From positions 1-51,929 of the IMG/VR virus record IMGVR_UViG_3300030085_002648: a stretch of 51,929 bases of DNA; one strand, given 5' to 3'. The first letter of the stretch is position 1. Each line of letters begins with the position of its first letter. The translations under genes were made by a program, and so were the position numbers. A model generated the notes under the pieces. It was not told the origin of the DNA and did not search any database. It was given only the letters and a program-made list of their open reading frames with translations. Positions 35,612 through 42,294 of this stretch are shown here, piece after piece. Origin of the DNA: a virus.

Positions 35612-36202
35612 ATGACCATTCATAAAATTTTACCAAAAGTTGTATACGAAGCGAAAGATGTATGCAAGGATCTCCTTAATACATTTGAAAAAGAAATTAA
35701 AGATTTAGAAGTAAGAACCCAAACAACTGGATATTTCAGAGTAAAAACAAGTCACGAAGTAATACGAACTCTTCATAGAGTACCTCCCTTTAAAAATTTA
35801 ACTTATGAGATAAACAATCATATTGAAAAATTTTTATTGGAGTATGGTTATTCACAAAAACTAGCTGAAAATACCAATGTAGATATGATGTGGTTTAACA
35901 TTGGAACTAAAGGTAATTATCTTTTTCCGCATGTACATCCTGGTAGTTTTATTTCTGGAGTTTTTTATGTGAAGACTGTCCCAGAGAATGTCATTCATTT
36001 CTACGACCCAAATAAATCTCCATACGCTGAAGCAGTAATTACAAATGAGTATTCAAGTCCCACATTTACTTTAAAATGCGAAGAGTCTTCTTTGTATATG
36101 TTTCATAGTGATTTGCATCATGCAACTCCATACCAAGAAGAAGATGGTGAAAAAATTGTTATTTCATTCAATGCTTCTCTTCCCAATATTGACTTAAGAT
36201 AG
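35612..36202 (+). CDS. putative 2OG-Fe(II) oxygenase (PF13759-like)
   Basis: A 196-residue protein with the pattern of the 'putative 2OG-Fe(II) oxygenase' group common in cyanophages: MMWFNIGTKGNYLFPHVHPG, then SFISGVFYVK, an IHFYDP segment, SLYMFHSDLHHATPY and KIVISFNASL. H107 and H109 form the HxH variant of the metal motif, and H169 or H170 is the distal ligand. The usual Arg in the final strand appears as K181, so the 2-oxoglutarate anchor may differ. The substrate is unknown. It ends the plus-strand half of the accessory island and is followed immediately by a terminator containing a late promoter. Confidence 0.78.
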   Translation: MTIHKILPKVVYEAKDVCKDLLNTFEKEIKDLEVRTQTTGYFRVKTSHEVIRTLHRVPPFKNLTYEINNHIEKFLLEYGYSQKLAENTNVDMMWFNIGTKGNYLFPHVHPGSFISGVFYVKTVPENVIHFYDPNKSPYAEAVITNEYSSPTFTLKCEESSLYMFHSDLHHATPYQEEDGEKIVISFNASLPNIDLR

Positions 36203-36205
36203 ATT

Positions 36206-36213
36206 TATAAATA
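36206..36213 (+). promoter_or_regulatory. late promoter motif overlapping terminator
   Basis: A perfect TATAAATA whose last bases are the start of the terminator stem. With T4 spacing the start would be near 36219, at the top of the 5' arm, so the late transcript could not form the full hairpin. It drives gp13 and the genes after it. Confidence 0.65.
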
Positions 36214-36240
36214 CCTCTAGGAAACTAGGGGTATTTTTTT
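36209..36240 (+). terminator. rho-independent terminator before gp13
   Basis: A stem of about ten to twelve pairs (36209-36220 with 36225-36236, one G-T pair), a GAAA tetraloop and a seven-T run at 36234-36240. It ends transcription of the oxygenase gene. The T run stops five bases before the gp13 ATG. Confidence 0.8.
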
Positions 36241-36244
36241 ATTC

Positions 36245-37039
36245 ATGGCACGACCCTCAACACGCCAGGAGCTAATTGATTACTGCTTAAGGAAATTAGG
36301 TTTTCCCGTCCTAGAGATTAACGTAGATGATGATCAGATTGAGGATCTTGTGGATGATGCTATTCAATTCTTCCAAGAGCGTCATTTTGATGGAAGCATC
36401 AAAACATTTTTAAAACTAGAAGTTACCGAACAGATGATTACTGACGCGAAAGCGAACAGTACAATTTCTGGTACGGATTTTAAAGAGCAAAATAATTACG
36501 TTACTGTGCCTGAGCATGTTCTTGGTATAACACAAGTCTATGCTTATGACAATAGTTCATCAGCAGTATCAGGAAACATCTTCAGCATGAAATATCAGTT
36601 GTTCCTGAATGATTTCTATAACTTCGGTTCAATGGAAATCTTGAACTATTATATGGTAAAGCAATATCTTGAGACTCTTGATTTTGTTATTGGTAACTTT
36701 AAACCAGTAAGATTTAATAAAAGAGAAAATAGATTATACATTGATACTGACTGGGATAATATCACACCTGGACAGCATTTGATTCTTGACTGCTACAGGA
36801 TGATTGATCCTACCAATGCATCAGAAGTTTATAATGACAAATGGTTGAAGAGATATCTTACCGCTCTGATTAAACGTCAGTGGGGACAGAACTTGATTAA
36901 GTTTAAAAACGTAGCACTTCCTGGTGGAACAACTCTGAATGGCAGAGAGTTCTATGAGGATGCTCAACGTGAGATTCAAATGATCATGGATGACTTCAAG
37001 TTAGAATACGAGTTACCACCACTAGACATGATCGGATAA
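36245..37039 (+). CDS. gp13: gp13 neck protein
   Basis: A 264-residue protein matching cyanophage gp13: the N-terminus (RQELIDYCLRKLGFPVLEIN, then a DDQIEDLVDDAIQFFQERH helix) and a C-terminus with KRYLTALIKRQWGQNLIKF and GREFYEDAQREIQMI. gp13 binds the portal vertex with gp14 to close the filled head and form the tail-docking site. It is slightly shorter than T4 gp13 (about 309). It is the first gene of the neck and packaging run, followed one base later by gp14. The terminator T run is almost against its ATG and there is no normal ribosome site, so translation may start on a short leader. Confidence 0.9.
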   Translation: MARPSTRQELIDYCLRKLGFPVLEINVDDDQIEDLVDDAIQFFQERHFDGSIKTFLKLEVTEQMITDAKANSTISGTDFKEQNNYVTVPEHVLGITQVYAYDNSSSAVSGNIFSMKYQLFLNDFYNFGSMEILNYYMVKQYLETLDFVIGNFKPVRFNKRENRLYIDTDWDNITPGQHLILDCYRMIDPTNASEVYNDKWLKRYLTALIKRQWGQNLIKFKNVALPGGTTLNGREFYEDAQREIQMIMDDFKLEYELPPLDMIG

Positions 37040-37040
37040 G

Positions 37041-38198
37041 ATGAAGAATTTATACTTCACACAAGGAACAACAGGTGAACAAGGATTAGTCCAGGATCTT
37101 GTAGACGAACAGATCAAAATGTATGGTCTGGAGTGTTACTACATTCCTCGTCAAATCCATGAGGATAAGTTATGGAATGACATCTACTACTCACAGTTTA
37201 AGGATAGTTATCTCATTGAGATGTATCTCGAAAACTTTGAGCAGTTTGGTGGCAATGGAGACATGCTGTCTAAATTTGGTCTTCGTGTAACTGATGAGAT
37301 TCAACTCACAGTATCAAGAAGGAGATGGAAAGATTTTGTCGATGTTCAGACTAATAAAATTGTTAGTGGAAGACCCAATGATGGCGACCTCATTTGGTTC
37401 CCATTAAATGAAACTGTATTTGAGATCAAGTATGTAGAGAACCAAAAACCTTTCTATCAATTAGGAAGTCTATATACATATACCATGACATGTGAAGTCT
37501 TTGAGTATGGAGACAGTATCTTTGATACTGGTATTCCTGCTGTCGATAACACTGAAATGGAATCTGGAGTATATCCAATTATTCTTAGTGTTGGAGGATC
37601 TGGTACTTTTGTTCAAGACGAAAGGATTGACGGTACTAGGTATACAGCAACTGCAACTGGTAGTACTACTGGGACTCAAGGAGTTCTCGGTGCTATTACG
37701 ATCACAAATGCTGGTGAAAGATACACTACGCCTCCAATTTCATATTTTTATGCGCCAGACGGTCAACTGATTGGACAAGGATCTACTACTTTAGTTGATG
37801 GAAAAGTTGATAGTGTTATTCCACCATCAACTCCATACATATATGCAGATGTAACATACGATCAAATTGGTCAGGTAGATACCATTACACCATGGCCAGC
37901 AAATTATCCTATTGTTAAAATAGAAAGTTCGCCAGGAAATGTAACTGCAAAAGTTGCTGAATGGGATGAAGACACCAGAACTCTGAGTGTCGCATATGCC
38001 AACGGCACTTTTGATACTAACGAATTGATTTGTGGTTATGACTCTAATGCTAAGTGGTCAGTCGCATCTTTTGATACTCTTGATATGACAGATTCATTCT
38101 CTGAGAATAGACAACTAGAAGATGAAGCGGATGATATTCTCGACTTCACTGAAAGGAATCCGTTTGGAGAATTTGGTAATTTTACAGGTAGCTTTTAA
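37041..38198 (+). CDS. gp14: gp14 neck protein, enlarged by a beta insertion
   Basis: A 385-residue protein; T4 gp14 has about 256. The N-terminal 170 residues (DLVDEQIKMYGLECYYIPR, DEIQLTVSRRRWKDFV) and the C-terminal LEDEADDILDFTERNPFGEF match gp14 of T4-like phages. Between them, about residues 175-330 are an insertion with two modules also seen elsewhere in this window: a GAITITNAGERYTTPP strand pair and a VAEWDEDTRTLSV module. gp14 joins gp13 at the head-tail connector. The next gene starts inside its TAA (TAATG), showing translational coupling. Confidence 0.9.
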   Translation: MKNLYFTQGTTGEQGLVQDLVDEQIKMYGLECYYIPRQIHEDKLWNDIYYSQFKDSYLIEMYLENFEQFGGNGDMLSKFGLRVTDEIQLTVSRRRWKDFVDVQTNKIVSGRPNDGDLIWFPLNETVFEIKYVENQKPFYQLGSLYTYTMTCEVFEYGDSIFDTGIPAVDNTEMESGVYPIILSVGGSGTFVQDERIDGTRYTATATGSTTGTQGVLGAITITNAGERYTTPPISYFYAPDGQLIGQGSTTLVDGKVDSVIPPSTPYIYADVTYDQIGQVDTITPWPANYPIVKIESSPGNVTAKVAEWDEDTRTLSVAYANGTFDTNELICGYDSNAKWSVASFDTLDMTDSFSENRQLEDEADDILDFTERNPFGEFGNFTGSF

Positions 38199-39004
38199 TG
38201 TTAGGAAATTATTTTTATCACAAAATTATTAGAAAGACTGTTACCACATTTGGTACACTTTTTAATAACATTCAATTAAAAACTTTGGATGCTAATGGCG
38301 AGAACGTCATGGAGCAAAAAGTTCCATTGGCATATGGTCCTCTCCAGAAGTTTTTAGCGAGACTTGATGCAGCACCAAATCTTGACAAGAAGGTGACAAT
38401 TACTGTTCCTAGATTGTCATTTGAGATGACTGGCATTACATATGATTCTGGGAGAAAGGTTCCTCCTATTAATAGGAACAGAGCAGTAGGTGATGGTAAG
38501 ACTACAACAACTAATGTTCAGTATCTTCCTGTACCATATAATATTGGGTTTGAGTTAAATGTAATTGCAAAATCTCAGGATGACGCATTGCAAATTCTTG
38601 AGCAAATTCTTCCATTCTTTCAACCACAGTTTAGTATGACTGTGGACCTTATTCCTGAAATGAATGAGAAGAGAGATATTCCTATCATCTTAGAAAGTAT
38701 TGATTTTACCGATGATTATGAAGGTGACTATTCTACCAGAAGATATATCTACTATACACTAAGATTCTCAGTTAAGACTTACATGTATGGTCCTGTTGCT
38801 GCCAACGATATTATCAGAAAGTCTATTGCTACTACACTCATTGGTGATAAAAATACTAATGCTAGAGCCATGGAATACAATGTCACACCGAAGGCATTAG
38901 AAGATAAAAATAACGATGGTGTTATTAATGCTGCTGATGATGCTCTGCTACAACCAGATGATGACTTTGGATTTAATGAAGGTATAACATATCATGGACA
39001 ATAA
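38198..39004 (+). CDS. gp15: gp15 tail sheath terminator / stabiliser
   Basis: A 268-residue protein matching gp15: N-terminus MLGNYFYHKIIRKTVTTFGTLFNNI, VPLAYGPLQKFLARL, ITVPRLSFEMTGITYDSGRK and the central strand VQYLPVPYNIGFELNVIAK. gp15 forms the hexameric ring that caps the contracted or extended sheath at its head-proximal end and joins the tail to the neck. Length is close to T4 gp15 (272). It is coupled to gp14 by TAATG and overlaps gp16 by 11 bases. The final 30 residues, with an NNDGVINAADDALLQPDDD stretch resembling a calcium-binding DxDxD-type loop, are a cyanophage-specific tail. Confidence 0.92.
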   Translation: MLGNYFYHKIIRKTVTTFGTLFNNIQLKTLDANGENVMEQKVPLAYGPLQKFLARLDAAPNLDKKVTITVPRLSFEMTGITYDSGRKVPPINRNRAVGDGKTTTTNVQYLPVPYNIGFELNVIAKSQDDALQILEQILPFFQPQFSMTVDLIPEMNEKRDIPIILESIDFTDDYEGDYSTRRYIYYTLRFSVKTYMYGPVAANDIIRKSIATTLIGDKNTNARAMEYNVTPKALEDKNNDGVINAADDALLQPDDDFGFNEGITYHGQ

Positions 39005-39410
39005 ATTTCAGAAAAATATGGAGGATGTTTTTGACATCACTCCTATGGATGAGGTAGAGCAACCCAAACCTGAGAAGGTGGAAGTTGATGCTGCTGATGT
39101 GGAGACTGACTATAAGTATGCCCGTGGAGAGTTGTATGAACTCATCCAGAAGGGTCAGGTTGCCATTGAGGAACTCCTAGACGTTGCTAGGAGCAGCAAC
39201 CACCCAAGAGCGTATGAAGTCGCCTTCCAGGGCATTAAGAACGTTGCTGACATCACTGATAAGTTAGCAGACCTACAAAAGAAAATGAAAGATTTAGGTC
39301 AAGAAGAAAAGAAAGGACCATCTACCGTAAACAATACAATGTTTGTAGGATCTACTGCTGAACTTGCTAAAATGTTAAAGCAGGCAAAAAACAATCTGGA
39401 AGATAAATAA
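38994..39410 (+). CDS. gp16: gp16 small terminase subunit
   Basis: A 138-residue protein. The DYKYARGELYELIQKGQVAI helix, the SSNHPRAYEVAFQGIKNVAD helix and the C-terminal NNTMFVGSTAELAKML correspond to T4 gp16 (SPRHMEVFATL, NATVFMGSPTELMDEI). The protein forms the ring that recognises concatemeric DNA and stimulates the gp17 motor. The predicted central hairpin ends in a Lys/Glu-rich coiled stretch (LADLQKKMKDLGQEEKK). It overlaps gp15 by 11 bases. In T4, gp16 and gp17 are adjacent; here two small genes separate them. Confidence 0.9.
   Translation: MDNKFQKNMEDVFDITPMDEVEQPKPEKVEVDAADVETDYKYARGELYELIQKGQVAIEELLDVARSSNHPRAYEVAFQGIKNVADITDKLADLQKKMKDLGQEEKKGPSTVNNTMFVGSTAELAKMLKQAKNNLEDK
39402..39409 (+). 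promoter_or_regulatory. late promoter-like motif
   Basis: GATAAATA (one mismatch to TATAAATA) overlapping the stop codon of gp16, 18 bases before the next ATG. Confidence 0.45.
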
Positions 39411-39427
39411 CTAAAAAGTATAGACAA

Positions 39428-39688
39428 ATGATTATTAAACCACTTTCTTCTGCAGAAGATATTCAGGCAGCTGCATTAGCTGATGCTACTGCTTTGGCAG
39501 GAACACTTCTTTGGGTAGTAAATACAAACAACGCTGCTGCCAAAGTTACTGTTGCTAATGCTTCAGCAGTCACAGTTTACATTCCTGCTGGTGAAGGGAT
39601 GGCAATTAGAAAGGATCCAGGTGCTGTTGTAGATGCTAGTACTGCCAGTGGTTCTGTGTGGGCATCAGCAATTGCATACCAAAATTGA
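39428..39688 (+). CDS. small Ala/Val-rich hypothetical protein
   Basis: An 86-residue protein of unknown function with a beta-rich centre (TLLWVVNTNNAAAKVTVANA, then VTVYIPAGEGMAIRKDPG). The pattern of an N-terminal polar helix and a small beta sandwich is like head-decoration or tail-associated proteins of marine phages, but no family is recognised. It has its own late-type motif upstream and sits between the two terminase subunit genes. Confidence 0.68.
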   Translation: MIIKPLSSAEDIQAAALADATALAGTLLWVVNTNNAAAKVTVANASAVTVYIPAGEGMAIRKDPGAVVDASTASGSVWASAIAYQN

Positions 39689-39695
39689 ATAAATA
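39688..39695 (+). promoter_or_regulatory. late promoter-like motif
   Basis: AATAAATA (one mismatch), 25 bases before the ATG of the DUF6321-like gene and directly after the preceding stop. Confidence 0.45.
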
Positions 39696-39719
39696 AACTA
39701 GTAAACCCCCGTCGCGAGT

Positions 39720-40148
39720 ATGAAGTCATTTAAAGAATTTAGAGAGCTATCGGAAGCGAAGCGTGGACTTTATGCCAACATCCATGCCAAAAGAAAGCGT
39801 GGAGAATCCCCTGCTAAACCAGGAGATAAGGATTATCCTGCAAAGGATGCCTTTAAGAAAGCGGCGCGGACTGCTAAAGAAGAACTTGAACTTACACAAG
39901 AAGGAGCAGCCTGGACAAAAAAGTCTGGTAAGTCCGCCAGCGGCGGACTTAATGCCAAGGGAAGAAGATCTTACGAGAGAGAAAATCCTGGCAGCGACCT
40001 TAAAGCTCCAAGCAAGAAAGTTGGAAATCCCCGTCGCGCATCATTCTGCGCTAGAATGAAGGGTATGAAGAAAAAGTTAACCTCTAAGAAAACTGCTAGA
40101 GACCCTGATTCTAGAATCAATAAATCACTGAGAGCCTGGAACTGTTGA
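39720..40148 (+). CDS. basic DUF6321-like protein with capsid-targeting-like N-terminus
   Basis: A 142-residue, strongly basic protein. The GLNAKGRRSYERENPG segment, the KVGNPRRASFCARMKGMKK segment and the C-terminal RINKSLRAWNC are the DUF6321 pattern. An upstream GLYANIHAKRKRG / KPGDKDYPAKDAF segment is a second common element of such phage proteins. The first 13 residues (MKSFKEFRELSEA) resemble the capsid targeting sequence of T4 internal proteins (MKTYQEF..). They end in LSE-A, a match to the (L/I)xE-(A/G) site of the gp21 prohead protease. A role as a DNA-associated protein packaged inside the head is inferred. The gene lies directly before gp17. Confidence 0.78.
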   Translation: MKSFKEFRELSEAKRGLYANIHAKRKRGESPAKPGDKDYPAKDAFKKAARTAKEELELTQEGAAWTKKSGKSASGGLNAKGRRSYERENPGSDLKAPSKKVGNPRRASFCARMKGMKKKLTSKKTARDPDSRINKSLRAWNC

Positions 40149-40151
40149 TAA

Positions 40152-41816
40152 ATGCCTGATAAAATTTACAAAGGTTCGCCTAATCTAAAAGCGGCGAATG
40201 TGGAAATGAGTTTCACCCCTGAGCAAGTTCAGGAGTGGATTAAATGCGCTGACGATCCAGTTTACTTTACAAAAAATTATATCAAGATTGTCTCTCTGGA
40301 CGAAGGTCTTGTTCCATTTAAAATGTGGGACTTTCAAGAGGACATGATTAATAGGTTCCATGCGAACCGATTTAACATTGCTAAATTACCACGACAGACA
40401 GGTAAGTCCACTACGGTGGTATCTTACCTGTTACATTATGCTATCTTCAATGATAACGTAAACATTGGTATTCTGGCAAACAAACTTACTACGTCCAGGG
40501 AACTTCTGGGCAGGTTACAACTTGCCTATGAGAATCTTCCTAAGTGGATGCAGCAAGGTATTGTGTCATGGAATAAAGGATCTCTAGAACTGGAGAATGG
40601 TTCTAAGATCATGGCAGCATCTACCTCCAGTTCTGCTGTCCGAGGTATGTCATTCAACATCATCTTCTTGGACGAATTTGCTTTTGTCCCGACCCATATA
40701 GCGGAACAGTTTTTTAGTTCTGTATACCCCACCATTTCGTCTGGTAAGAGTACAAAAGTAATTATCATCTCCACGCCGAATGGTATGAATATGTTCTACA
40801 AACTCTGGCATGATGCTGAGAGGGGTAAGAACGAATATGTTACTACAGAAGTTCACTGGAGTCAAGTTCCAGGAAGAGACGCTAAGTGGAAAGAACAAAC
40901 TATTGCGAACACTTCACAGAGACAGTTTACACAAGAATTTGAGTGTGAGTTCCTGGGATCTGTAGATACGTTAATTGCTGCGAGTAAATTGCGTACAATG
41001 GTGTATGATGACCCTATCACTAATAACAACAAAGGTCTCGTAGTATATGAAAATCCCCAAAAAGAACATGATTATATTGTTACTGTTGACGTTGCCCGTG
41101 GTGTGGGCAGTGATTATAGTGCGTTTTTGGTTTTTGACATTACAAAGTTCCCTTACAGGCTTGTAGCACGATACAGGAACAATGAGATCAAGGCGATCAT
41201 GTTCCCTACAATTATTACTGATATTGCAAAAGGATATAATAGAGCATATGTTCTAACCGAAGTTAATGATATTGGAGATCAGGTAGCATCCATGATGCAC
41301 TTTGACCTAGAGTATGATCATATTCTTATGTGTGCCATGAGGGGGCGTGCTGGACAGATCGTCGGCACAGGATTCTCTGGAAAGAAAACACAACTGGGTG
41401 TCAAGATGTCCAAGACCGTAAAGAAGGTCGGATGTCTAAACCTAAAAACTTTTATTGAGGATGATAAACTAGTCATCCCAGACTATGAAACTATCGCAGA
41501 ACTCACGACATTCATCTCTAAACGTGATTCGTTTGAGGCAGAGGAAGGATGTCATGATGACCTTGCGATGTGTCTCGTAATCTTCTGCTGGTTGGCAGTG
41601 CAAGATTACTTTAAAGAAATGACGGATAATGATGTCCGTCAAAGAATCTACGACGAGCAGAAGAATCAAATTGAACAGGACATGGCACCATTTGGTTTCA
41701 TCTCCGATGGTCTAGAAGATCAAGAAAGTTTTGTTGATGAGTCTGGAGATCGTTGGTTCTTGGATGAATATGGCGATGTATCTTCAGAGTTCACTTACAT
41801 GGGGTCTTATCTATAA
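40152..41816 (+). CDS. gp17: gp17 large terminase subunit
   Basis: A 554-residue packaging motor. In the ATPase half, the Walker A motif is PRQTGKST (residues 80-87), Walker B and catalytic Glu are IIFLDE (170-175), and the coupling motif is ISTPNG (206-211). In the nuclease half, the acidic residues are D313 (TVDVARG), E370 (VLTEVND) and D469 or D470 (GCHDDL), consistent with the RNase H-like fold of T4 gp17 (610 residues). It docks on the gp20 portal, cuts the concatemer and pumps DNA into the prohead. It starts three bases after the DUF6321-like stop and shares one base with the next gene (TAATG). Confidence 0.95.
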   Translation: MPDKIYKGSPNLKAANVEMSFTPEQVQEWIKCADDPVYFTKNYIKIVSLDEGLVPFKMWDFQEDMINRFHANRFNIAKLPRQTGKSTTVVSYLLHYAIFNDNVNIGILANKLTTSRELLGRLQLAYENLPKWMQQGIVSWNKGSLELENGSKIMAASTSSSAVRGMSFNIIFLDEFAFVPTHIAEQFFSSVYPTISSGKSTKVIIISTPNGMNMFYKLWHDAERGKNEYVTTEVHWSQVPGRDAKWKEQTIANTSQRQFTQEFECEFLGSVDTLIAASKLRTMVYDDPITNNNKGLVVYENPQKEHDYIVTVDVARGVGSDYSAFLVFDITKFPYRLVARYRNNEIKAIMFPTIITDIAKGYNRAYVLTEVNDIGDQVASMMHFDLEYDHILMCAMRGRAGQIVGTGFSGKKTQLGVKMSKTVKKVGCLNLKTFIEDDKLVIPDYETIAELTTFISKRDSFEAEEGCHDDLAMCLVIFCWLAVQDYFKEMTDNDVRQRIYDEQKNQIEQDMAPFGFISDGLEDQESFVDESGDRWFLDEYGDVSSEFTYMGSYL

Positions 41817-42001
41817 TGTCTTCTAAAGAAGGTCACATATCTATTGAGTTAAATATAGAAGGTGTCCGTTGCATCCACAATGGTCTCAAACAAGCATGTG
41901 ACAAATGGGCAGGTGGAGATCCTCATGAGCAAGCAGATTTATTAGCGATGAGAGATAACTTCTATCGTCTCATTTTGGAACATCAAGTAAATGGATTTTG
42001 A
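41816..42001 (+). CDS. small hypothetical protein downstream of gp17
   Basis: A 61-residue protein translationally coupled to gp17 (TAATG). It contains ISIELNIEGVRCIHNGLKQA and a DLLAMRDNFYRLILEHQ helix, which look like a beta strand followed by two helices. The function is unknown. It overlaps the following small gene by 11 bases, so the three genes form one unit. Confidence 0.7.
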   Translation: MSSKEGHISIELNIEGVRCIHNGLKQACDKWAGGDPHEQADLLAMRDNFYRLILEHQVNGF

Positions 42002-42215
42002 ACAGGAATTTGAACTAGAGCATTTACTCTTTAAACAGAGACGCTGTAGATCTTGCGGTGTCGTAAAAGATTTAGTGACAGATTTTTATAGAACTAGAAA
42101 GGGTAGAGCAACACCATCAGCTTATGCATATGAGTGTAAAGAATGCACCGTAGATAGAGTTACAAAAAATAGAAAACGTAGTGACAGTCATAGTTGGTCA
42201 TATCCAGACTGGTAG
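41991..42215 (+). CDS. small zinc-ribbon-like protein
   Basis: A 74-residue protein with two CxxC pairs: CRSC (C19, C22) and CKEC (C49, C52). They are separated by a DFYRTRKGR segment and followed by a basic helix (TVDRVTKNRKR). This is the layout of small phage zinc-binding proteins related to the N-terminal zinc module of HNH endonucleases; no HNH residues follow. DNA or RNA binding is inferred. It ends the gp17 unit, 79 bases before gp18. Confidence 0.72.
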   Translation: MDFEQEFELEHLLFKQRRCRSCGVVKDLVTDFYRTRKGRATPSAYAYECKECTVDRVTKNRKRSDSHSWSYPDW

Positions 42216-42251
42216 TTCATGCAGTGTTTCCCCTCTTAAAACATAGCTTTT

Positions 42252-42259
42252 AATAAATA
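42252..42259 (+). promoter_or_regulatory. late promoter-like motif before gp18
   Basis: AATAAATA (one mismatch), 35 bases before the gp18 ATG. A small stem (CAGAA with TTCTG, 42264-42278) lies in the leader, and an AGGGG ribosome site is five bases from the ATG. Confidence 0.5.
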
Positions 42260-42294
42260 ATCACAGAACAAATTTCTGAACTTTAGGGGTAAAC

